In this document: piece after piece, positions 23,971-30,680 of the stretch
Layout of the letters: each line of letters starts with the position of its first letter
Position numbering within the stretch: position 1 is the first letter of the stretch
Origin: JAVJSD01 sp040219575
Lineage (GTDB): Bacteria; Planctomycetota; Planctomycetia; Pirellulales; Pirellulaceae
Reading direction: 5' to 3'
Assembly: GCA_040219575.1 (NCBI GenBank)
Contig: JAVJSD010000136.1
Location: 1-41,608 of the forward strand
DNA length: 41,608 nucleotides
Program-made: the position numbers and the translations under genes
The notes under the pieces: generated by a model
Told to the model about the DNA's origin: nothing
Seen by the model: the letters and a program-made list of their open reading frames with translations, nothing else
Databases searched by the model: none

Positions 23971-26016
23971 TTACTCCGCTTCGCTGGTGAAGCTGATCTT
24001 CTTGAGTTCGATCGTCCCGTAGAGATTGTCGCCGTGCCGCACTTCCAGACGGTGGGGCGCCATGCGGCCGTCGACTTCGCGGTAGTCGCTCATCCGCACC
24101 TCGCAGGGGTCGTTGTGATCGACCGGGTAGAACTCGACGGAGGCCAGTTCGCCGGTGGCGGGATCGAACAGGAAACGCGACTCGATCACATTGTAGGTGC
24201 CGTGCAGCGAGTCGAACCGGCCGTCGCGGCCGGGCAGGGGAACCGTGCCCTGGTAGTACAGGTCGCCGTAGGTCTTGGGGCCGATGGTCAACAGGCGATG
24301 CCACAGGTGCAGCGCCGCGAGCAACCCACCGCTGGCCGGCGGATCGAGCTGCACGTCGAGGTCCTTCGTGGGATCGAGTTCGGCCGGACCGCCGGGGAAC
24401 GTGCCGCTCACCGACTGGGCCGAAAGCGTGATCTCGATCGGCGCGCCGGCCACCGTCCCTTCCAACCGCCAGGGATCGGCGAGACCCGAAAAATCGCCGC
24501 GGTCGGTGAACGCCTTCCACACGCGGTCGCGATTGAGTTCGTTGAAGTAATAGTTCGCGTAGCCGCGCCGGGCCTTGCACTGCGCCTGGGCTTCCTTCGA
24601 GAAGGACTGCTGGGCGGCATGGGGATTGGCCGGCATCGGACGCGGCTGACCGGGCTTCGGCTGACCCGGACGGGGCTGACCCGGACGGGGTTGACCCGGA
24701 CGGGGCTGACCCGGTTGCAGCTTGCGGGGTTTCGGTTTGTCCCCTTCGACCTTCTCCGGATCGCCCTGTTCGTCATCTTTATCGCCATCTTCATCTTCGG
24801 CGGCCGTCTTGTCGGCGTCTTCGTCCTTGTTCTGGCCGTCCTTCTTTTCACCGTCGGGCTGCTTCTCGTCTTTCTTCGGCTCGGGCTGCGGATCCCCGGG
24901 CTGTGGCTGCTGAATCTTGTCGATCAACTCCTCGTCTCGATGCACCCCCGCCAGGCGGACATAGACGTCGTATTGCTCACCGTCGCGACGGAAGCTGAGC
25001 GGCACGCGCCAACCCTTGGGGAAGATGCCCAAGGCATTCTTGAAGCCGTTGACCGTGGTGATCGGACGATTGCCGAAACTAACGACCTCGTCGCCGTAGC
25101 GCAGTCCCCGGCGATAGGCGTCGGACGATTCGAGAATGTTGGAGACCACCACGTGGCCGTCTTCATCGGTGGTCACGTTGGCGCCGAGCGTGGCGTGATC
25201 GACGATGCGCCCGCTCCGCAGGTAGCCCATGAAGTTCTTGATCTGGTTGATCGAAATCGCGTAGCCCACGCCGACGTTCACCCGGCCCCGTTTCTCGAAC
25301 GAACCGCGGCCGTTAATGCCGATCAGCCGGCCTTGGGCGTCGAACAGCGGGCCCCCCGAGTTGCCCGGGTTAATGGCGGCGTCGGTCTGAATGCAGTCGG
25401 CGTACTCCAGCAGCGTGCCGGCGGGATACTGGTAGCGATTCACCCCGGAGACGATGCCCCAGGTGACGGTCGGCTGAAAATCGGTCGCCAGCAGGAAAGG
25501 GTTGCCCACCGCGAAGCAGTAGTCGCCCACCTTCACCTCGTCGCTGTCGGCGAGTTCGGCGCAGGGGAAATCGTCGCGACCCAGCAGCTTGATCATCGCC
25601 ACGTCGCCCACCGGATCGATGCCGACGATGACGGCTTCGTACAACTGGTCGTCGGGCATGCTGCAATGCATGATGCTGCCGGCCGGCTTGACGACGTGGA
25701 AGTTGGTCAGCGCGTAGCCGTCGGGCGTGATGACGACGCCGGAGCCGCCTCCTCGTCCGCCGGCGGCGAAGACCGACACCGCGGCCTTCTGGGCCTTGGC
25801 GATGGCCTCGATGCGTTGTTTCTGCGCGGCGAGCACCGCCGGATCGACCTCGGCCCGCACCGTATCGGCCGTCGCGACGGTCAGCAGCAACGCGACCAAC
25901 AGCGAGGCAGCCAGCAACCCACGTTGCTGCGCCGAACGTTGCTGCGCCGAACGTTCCGGCGCCGCACATTGAAGCGCGCTGCTTTTCAAAATGCGACCGA
26001 ACTTGCTGCGCCTCAT
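23971..26016 (-). CDS. HtrA-like serine protease with intact triad, PDZ domain and long acidic / PGQPR linker
   Basis: The 681-residue protein starts at 26016, sharing ATGA with the stop of the NPCBM gene; earlier in-frame codons are shadow sequence. A signal-anchor (LLAASLLVALLLTVATA) follows a Gln/Arg-rich N-terminus. The trypsin-like domain keeps H107 (LTNFHVV), D138 (DPVGDVAMIKL) and S220 (NPGNSGGPLF). A PDZ domain lies around 265-365. A 100-residue linker of Asp/Glu/Lys and then repeated PGQPR units leads to a C-terminal domain of about 190 residues (from the AAQQSFSKEAQAQC segment) of unknown function. It is the only one of the three adjacent paralogues expected to cleave substrates, probably in the periplasm. 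Confidence 0.9.
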   Translation of the reverse strand: MRRSKFGRILKSSALQCAAPERSAQQRSAQQRGLLAASLLVALLLTVATADTVRAEVDPAVLAAQKQRIEAIAKAQKAAVSVFAAGGRGGGSGVVITPDGYALTNFHVVKPAGSIMHCSMPDDQLYEAVIVGIDPVGDVAMIKLLGRDDFPCAELADSDEVKVGDYCFAVGNPFLLATDFQPTVTWGIVSGVNRYQYPAGTLLEYADCIQTDAAINPGNSGGPLFDAQGRLIGINGRGSFEKRGRVNVGVGYAISINQIKNFMGYLRSGRIVDHATLGANVTTDEDGHVVVSNILESSDAYRRGLRYGDEVVSFGNRPITTVNGFKNALGIFPKGWRVPLSFRRDGEQYDVYVRLAGVHRDEELIDKIQQPQPGDPQPEPKKDEKQPDGEKKDGQNKDEDADKTAAEDEDGDKDDEQGDPEKVEGDKPKPRKLQPGQPRPGQPRPGQPRPGQPKPGQPRPMPANPHAAQQSFSKEAQAQCKARRGYANYYFNELNRDRVWKAFTDRGDFSGLADPWRLEGTVAGAPIEITLSAQSVSGTFPGGPAELDPTKDLDVQLDPPASGGLLAALHLWHRLLTIGPKTYGDLYYQGTVPLPGRDGRFDSLHGTYNVIESRFLFDPATGELASVEFYPVDHNDPCEVRMSDYREVDGRMAPHRLEVRHGDNLYGTIELKKISFTSEAE
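24643..24717 (-). repeat. 15-bp tandem repeat, five units (PGQPR)
   Basis: Five consecutive 15-bp units related to GGGCTGACCCGGACG encode PGQPR or PGQPK in the protease linker. Only isolated base differences separate the units. Confidence 0.85.
25921..25965 (-). repeat. 15-bp tandem repeat, two perfect units plus a diverged third (AQQRS)
   Basis: ACGTTGCTGCGCCGA occurs twice perfectly (25921-25935 and 25936-25950), followed by a diverged third unit. It encodes the SAQQR repeats before the signal sequence of the intact protease. Confidence 0.85.
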
Positions 26017-27260
26017 TTCGTGATCCTCGCGTTGCAGAGATTGAGATGATCCGACATGCCCGCGGCGCCGCCGTAGTCGACCAGAATGCCGAGTCGTCGC
26101 ACGCCCGAGATGTCGAGATCGATCTGCAAGGGGGTTTCGTCCTTGCCTGTGATACGTTGCTGAAGCAGCGTCTTGCCGTCGCCGGTAATCACCAGGTCGA
26201 CGCTGCCGCCCTGGCTGACGCGGACGCGATCGTCGATCCCCGCCACCGCCGCCAACCGCACGAACCCTTCCGGCACCCGGTACACCAAGTGCGTCCGGCT
26301 GTAGAGCGCCAGGCCCTTGGAGTAGGGCTTGCCGTTGACTTCCATCTTGCCGAGCGCGAAACCTCCCTTGCCGTCGTTCTGCGGCGCGTACCACAGTTTC
26401 TCGCTTTCCGAAGTGGTGGCGATGAACGGCGTCCATTCAGAGGTCTCCGGCTCTGCGTCGCTGAGGTAGAGGATCTTGCCCGTGGAGAAATCGAGCTTGG
26501 TCACCTGCCTCAGCGGCAGCGTCGCTTTCAGCCCGGTCGTGCTGACCAGTTGCAGGTTGTCGCCGTCGAGCGACAGGCTGCGGGCGTTCCACAGGCTGCC
26601 GTTGTTCTCCCGCACGCGGCAAACCGGATCGGCGGCGCGTCCGCCGGCGGCATGGAAGTAGAACACGCCTTCGACCTTTTCCCGCTTGATCGGTATCAGC
26701 GTGTCGTTGAACTTGAATTGCACCGAGGCGTCGTTGACGTCGTACAGCACGCCCTCCAACCAGTCGAGCGCGTCGACCTGCTTCTCGATTTTGTCGAGCC
26801 CGTCGTCCTCGACCGTGACGGTCGAAGTCTTGCGGATGACGACGCGGTCGCCGGCGGCCTCCCGCTGCTCGATCGCCAACCATTGCCGGGCCAGCTCGTC
26901 GCTTTGCTTCTTCAGCCGCACCGAGGCGACCGACGCCGTGGGGGTCTCCAGCTTCTGGTCGTCGGGCAACGTCAGGGTCGCTTTCCCCGACGCCACCTCG
27001 TAATCGACGCACGCCAACTGCGTGCCGTCGATCAGCGTGACGACGATGTTGGGCGGCGCCGTCGGCGACGCCGGGTCCTTGGGGGTGACGGAGATCAGGT
27101 CGGACAGGCGATAGGCCGTGTCTTCCCCTTCGACCTTGACGACCACCTGCGTACTGTCGAGCGAGACAAGTTCGCCGACGGCCGGATCGCCGTCCAACGG
27201 CAGCACTTCGACCGGGGCGGCGGAAAGGAGCACGCCGGCGATCAGGACTTGCAACATCAT
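26013..27260 (-). CDS. exported NPCBM-domain protein
   Basis: The 415-residue protein starts at 27260, ten bases after GGAG, and begins with a signal sequence (LQVLIAGVLLSAAP). The N-terminal half is beta-rich with an internal coiled segment (SVRLKKQSDELARQWLAIEQRE). The C-terminal 140 residues fit an NPCBM/NEW2 carbohydrate-binding-like domain (KMEVNGKPYSKGLALYSRTHLVYRVPEG, abridged; RRLGILVDYGG near the end). NPCBM domains accompany many planctomycete exported proteins and may bind glycans. The stop codon overlaps the start of the HtrA-like protease by four bases, so the two are coupled. The 256-bp upstream gap holds a short GACGGC/GCCGTC hairpin and no gene. Confidence 0.85.
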   Translation of the reverse strand: MMLQVLIAGVLLSAAPVEVLPLDGDPAVGELVSLDSTQVVVKVEGEDTAYRLSDLISVTPKDPASPTAPPNIVVTLIDGTQLACVDYEVASGKATLTLPDDQKLETPTASVASVRLKKQSDELARQWLAIEQREAAGDRVVIRKTSTVTVEDDGLDKIEKQVDALDWLEGVLYDVNDASVQFKFNDTLIPIKREKVEGVFYFHAAGGRAADPVCRVRENNGSLWNARSLSLDGDNLQLVSTTGLKATLPLRQVTKLDFSTGKILYLSDAEPETSEWTPFIATTSESEKLWYAPQNDGKGGFALGKMEVNGKPYSKGLALYSRTHLVYRVPEGFVRLAAVAGIDDRVRVSQGGSVDLVITGDGKTLLQQRITGKDETPLQIDLDISGVRRLGILVDYGGAAGMSDHLNLCNARITK

Positions 27261-27516
27261 CGGTGACGGGCTCCTCGACAAAACGCGCCGCGCGGCGCGT
27301 TGACCATTCGACAATCTCTAAAAACGCGAGACGGCCAGCAAAGCCGTCCCGCCGTACTCCGCCTGTCACGCAAAGGACTGCTCGTGAAGGCCATCTCCAT
27401 TGTAGCCCGCCGGTTGCGAAGCCGTCGACTCTTTACACCACGGCGGTCCGCGAATGTGCCGCGCGAGAGCGGCCCGTCGCGGCGATCGCCGTCTCCGTCG
27501 ACCAGCCGCTGGGAGC

Positions 27517-28575
27517 TCATTTTTCGTCGCGGGCCAGTTTGCGGAAGTACTCCTCGATCACCTCGCGGTAGTGGGCCGGCAGGTCCTTGGTGATGTTCTG
27601 GAGGGCTTCTTCACGCTCCTTGGGAGGCAGGTCGCCCCAATTGCCGCGATCGCCGAACTTCTTGGGATCGACGTTGCCGGGACCTTTGGTGTTGGCCACG
27701 CCGCTGTCGGGCATGGGCTGGCCGCCGCTGCCTCCGCCCGGCTGACTTCCGCCGCCTCCGCCGCCTCCTCCACCACCACCGCCGCCGCCTTGCTGCTTCT
27801 CGAGTTCCTCGATCAGCTTATCGAGCTTGGCCACGACATCTTCTTCCTCCTTGCGGACGATCGAACCGGCCCGGCCCAGACCGAGGCGATTCTCGATGTT
27901 CCGCATGATGCGAGACACCTCGTCGAGCGAATCCGTCTTGAGCGGCTTGAGATCGGCGACCATCAACTGGGCCAACGTCTCGTAACGCTTCGGCAGCGCC
28001 TCTTCATTCTCCAGCAGCTTTTCGAGTGCGGGCAGGCACTTCTCCTTGTTGATCAAGCGGTGGTAGCCCACGCTTTGGTAGAAGAGCAGCGTGGCCGGGT
28101 CGATCACCTCGTTCGCATTCAGCCCGTCGAGTTGCTCGAGGGCCTCGTTGTACAAGTCGTGCTGCGCGAGCCACCGGCCGTACAGCAGGCGGAGGTTGTT
28201 GCGCACGAAGGGCGCCCGCTGCTCATCCTTCAGGACGTCGAACTTGGGCGGCGTGGGAGAGACCCGCTCGTGCCGGCAGTGGATCACCAGTTCCCGCACG
28301 CCGTCGTCGATCAGGGCGATCGTGGCGGCCGCCTGGTCGAGCAGTTTGTCGGGCTCGGTGGGACCGCCTTCCGCGGGCCAAAGCGCCTCGATCTTGAACT
28401 GCGTCAGTTCGTCGACCTGCTGTTCGGCGAGCCACTTGTCGAGTTCGGCTTTGACCTGCTCGGGCGTGGCCGGCGACCAGGAGGCTCGTTTCGCCAGTTC
28501 ATCCTGACTGTGCACCGAAGTCGCCAGGGCGAACACGGCGGCCAGACTGAGCATTGCCAGCGGATTGAAGTTCAT
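27517..28575 (-). CDS. exported protein with polyglycine linker, unknown function
   Basis: The 352-residue protein has a signal peptide (LAMLSLAAVFALATSVHS) and a good ribosome site (GGGAG seven bases before ATG). The main part is helical with TPR-like features (WLAQHDLYNEALEQLDGL, INKEKCLPALEKLL). A run of fourteen glycines is followed by a Gly/Gln/Pro-rich stretch and a conserved-looking C-terminal helix pair (LPPKEREEALQNITKDLPAH, then YREVIEEYFRKLARDE). The C-terminal motif resembles tails found in planctomycete exported proteins near MoxR/VWA clusters. The function is unknown. It follows the repeat-tract coiled-coil gene by 103 bp, with the REP-like hairpin in between. Confidence 0.8.
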   Translation of the reverse strand: MNFNPLAMLSLAAVFALATSVHSQDELAKRASWSPATPEQVKAELDKWLAEQQVDELTQFKIEALWPAEGGPTEPDKLLDQAAATIALIDDGVRELVIHCRHERVSPTPPKFDVLKDEQRAPFVRNNLRLLYGRWLAQHDLYNEALEQLDGLNANEVIDPATLLFYQSVGYHRLINKEKCLPALEKLLENEEALPKRYETLAQLMVADLKPLKTDSLDEVSRIMRNIENRLGLGRAGSIVRKEEEDVVAKLDKLIEELEKQQGGGGGGGGGGGGGGSQPGGGSGGQPMPDSGVANTKGPGNVDPKKFGDRGNWGDLPPKEREEALQNITKDLPAHYREVIEEYFRKLARDEK

Positions 28576-28641
28576 CGAACGGCTCCCTTCGTTTCTGAAT
28601 ATTCCCTAGTGCCGCAACCAGCGGCCGATGGACGGAATCCT

Positions 28642-28668
28642 CGCGACGGCGAAGCCGTCGGCTTGGGA
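28642..28668. repeat. REP-like hairpin downstream of coiled-coil gene
   Basis: The core GACGGCGAAGCCGTC (28645-28659) followed by GGCTTGGGA matches the copy at 9417-9442. It lies ten bases past the stop codon of the gene ending at 28679. Confidence 0.65.
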
Positions 28669-28678
28669 CGAGTTTTCA

Positions 28679-30514
28679 CTATTGGTTCTTGCCGAGGACG
28701 ATGTCCCGGGTGATGCGGTGAATCTTCTCCTCCCGGTCTCCCAGACGCTGCAACGCGTCGGAGAGATCGGCGTCGTCGGCCTGGCCGACGGGATCGTCCT
28801 CGTCGTCCAGCAGGCGGGCGTAGCGCGTCGTGCGGGTGTTTACGCGAACCTGCAGGGCGCGGATCATCTTCAGTTCGGCGATGGCGTCGACCAGCGGCTG
28901 GTCCTGCGGCGGGCCGGGCGGAGGCGGGGGACCATCCGAGGGCGGCATCTCCTCGGGCTCCTGCTGGGCCTTCTGCAAGGCCTCGATCATTTCCTCCAGG
29001 GCGGCGATGATGTCTTCCTCGATGCCCTGGGTGATGCGATCGATTTTGACGCGGGCCAACCGCTCGGCGACCTGGTCCATATCCTCCTTCATCTGCGCGA
29101 CCGCCTCGGGGAAGGCGATCGACGAGCCTTCCTCCTTGAGCAGCAGCAGCGCCTTTTCCGCCTCGACGGCGATCTTCTTCTCCTCGAAGGAGAGCTTGCC
29201 GGCGGCGATGTCGGTCTCGCGGCCGCGCTGCTCCGCCGGGATTTGCGCCAGCCGCTTGGTGTCTTCGTACACCTTGAGCTGCATTTTCAGCATCTCGACA
29301 AACCGGCCTTCGAGCATCTTCAGCATCCGCTCGATCTCTTCCTCGCGCAGTTGGCGAAGAATTTCTTCAAGCTCTTTCTTCAGGTCTTCGAGGTCGTCTT
29401 CGATTTCGCGCTGCTCTTCGACGGCCTCCTTGCGACGGGCATCCTCGAGCTTCTGCTGGGCGCGGCGCATCTTCTCCTCGATGGCCTTGATCCGCTCGCG
29501 GATCGGCATGTCGTCGCTTTCACTGTCGCCCTTGCTTTCGCTGTCGCCCTTGGACTGGCTGTCGCCCTGGCTCTTGCTGTCGCCTTGGCTCTTGCGATCT
29601 CCCTCGCTCTTGGAGTCGCCTTCGCTCTTGGAATCGCCTTCGGACTCACTGTCGCCCTTGCTCTCGGAGTCGCCCTTGCTGTCCGAATCGCCCTTCGACT
29701 CGCTATCGCCTTTGCTCTTGCTGTCGCCGTCGCTCTTGCTGTCGCCCTCGGATTTGGAATCGCCGTCGGAGCGGCTGTCGCCTTCGTTCTGCTTCTCACC
29801 GAAGTCGATGTCTTCCGACTTCTTGGCCAGGTCGCCGGTGCGCTCGGCGATGCCGCCTTCGTTCTTGGCCAGCTTGTTCTGATCGCCGCCGTTTTCCGTC
29901 TGCGCGCGGTTCGAAGCCTGGAGCTTCTTCAGCCGGTCGACCTCGCGGATGAATTCCTTGAGCGCCTTCTGCTGGTCGCGGATCATGTCGGGCCGCATCT
30001 CGCTCATGAGCAGCTTGAGCAGGTCCTCCATGTCGGTCTTGGCGGTCTTCTGGCCTTCGATGGCCCGATTGAACTGCTGTTGGGCCAGGAGCTTGACGAC
30101 CGATTCGAGCTGCTTGCCGGTGAAACGCTCGCGCGACTGCTGGGCCGCCCGACGCAGCAATTCGGCCCGACGGGGGTTGTTGATGCTCTCGTAGTTGGCC
30201 AACCGGGCCAGCAACCGCTCGAGTTCGGCGTAGTCGTCGGCCAGACGTCCCTGGCGGTCGGCCAGTTTGTCGAGCGACTCACCGCTCTCTTCGGCGGCGG
30301 GTTTCTCATCGGCGGATTTCGCGTTGGCGGGTCCTTCGGCGGGGGCGGCTTCCCCGGCCTTCGCAGCGTTGTCTTGCGCGGCGTTGTCTTGCGCGGCGTC
30401 GTCTTGCGCGGCGAGGCGTCCGGCGGAGAATCCGATCAGTAGGCATCCCACGGCTGCGAGCGATCCGGTGAGAATCGCCGCTCGAATTGCGCTGCTTGCT
30501 CTTTTCACGGTCAT
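28679..30514 (-). CDS. exported coiled-coil protein with SKSxGD repeat tract
   Basis: The 611-residue protein starts at 30514, where GGGAGG lies five bases upstream. It has a signal-type N-terminus (AAILTGSLAAVGCLLIGFSAG) with a cysteine that might be lipidated, then AAQDN repeats. Helical, Gln/Arg-rich segments follow. A tract at about residues 242-334 is made of roughly fifteen hexapeptides of SKSEGD type. Beyond it is a long charged coiled coil (KIEEKMRRAQQKLEDARRKE-like, EEIERMLKMLEGRFVEMLKM) and a Pro-rich segment near PPPPPGPPQDQ. It sits directly after the DUF4175-like membrane gene, in the same direction, and may bridge that protein to others. No family is recognised. Confidence 0.8.
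   Translation of the reverse strand: MTVKRASSAIRAAILTGSLAAVGCLLIGFSAGRLAAQDDAAQDNAAQDNAAKAGEAAPAEGPANAKSADEKPAAEESGESLDKLADRQGRLADDYAELERLLARLANYESINNPRRAELLRRAAQQSRERFTGKQLESVVKLLAQQQFNRAIEGQKTAKTDMEDLLKLLMSEMRPDMIRDQQKALKEFIREVDRLKKLQASNRAQTENGGDQNKLAKNEGGIAERTGDLAKKSEDIDFGEKQNEGDSRSDGDSKSEGDSKSDGDSKSKGDSESKGDSDSKGDSESKGDSESEGDSKSEGDSKSEGDRKSQGDSKSQGDSQSKGDSESKGDSESDDMPIRERIKAIEEKMRRAQQKLEDARRKEAVEEQREIEDDLEDLKKELEEILRQLREEEIERMLKMLEGRFVEMLKMQLKVYEDTKRLAQIPAEQRGRETDIAAGKLSFEEKKIAVEAEKALLLLKEEGSSIAFPEAVAQMKEDMDQVAERLARVKIDRITQGIEEDIIAALEEMIEALQKAQQEPEEMPPSDGPPPPPGPPQDQPLVDAIAELKMIRALQVRVNTRTTRYARLLDDEDDPVGQADDADLSDALQRLGDREEKIHRITRDIVLGKNQ
29511..29789 (-). repeat. 18-bp tandem repeat tract (SKSxGD), about 15 units
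   Basis: Units related to TCGCCCTTGCTTTCGCTG repeat about fifteen times in frame. They encode a hydrophilic Ser/Lys/Glu/Gly/Asp tract. The units vary mainly at the first and third codon of each hexapeptide. Confidence 0.9.
30366..30410 (-). repeat. 15-bp tandem repeat, three units (AAQDN)
   Basis: GCGTTGTCTTGCGCG occurs twice perfectly (30366-30380, 30381-30395) and a third time with one change (30396-30410). It encodes AAQDD AAQDN AAQDN just after the signal sequence. Confidence 0.85.
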
Positions 30515-30680
30515 TACGACCTCCCTGGCAGACGGAAAAGTTGTCGCCGAATTTGTTTGGAGTAAGGCGTCGTTCCGAGGCTTCACTTCCGGTTCGACAC
30601 TGTGGTTGGGAAACCGTGGCTGGGGCGCCGTGGTTGGCTGGTGACTCCCACCCACCTATGTAGTGCCCTGCGGGGCCTTG

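Noticed and set aside
22813..26049. Plus-strand open frame of 1078 codons opposite the protease genes
   Set aside because: The minus strand has three recognisable HtrA-type domains; the antisense translation has no coherent domain.
29511..29789. CRISPR-like array
   Set aside because: The units are contiguous 18-mers without spacers and keep reading frame inside a coding region, so this is a coding tandem repeat.
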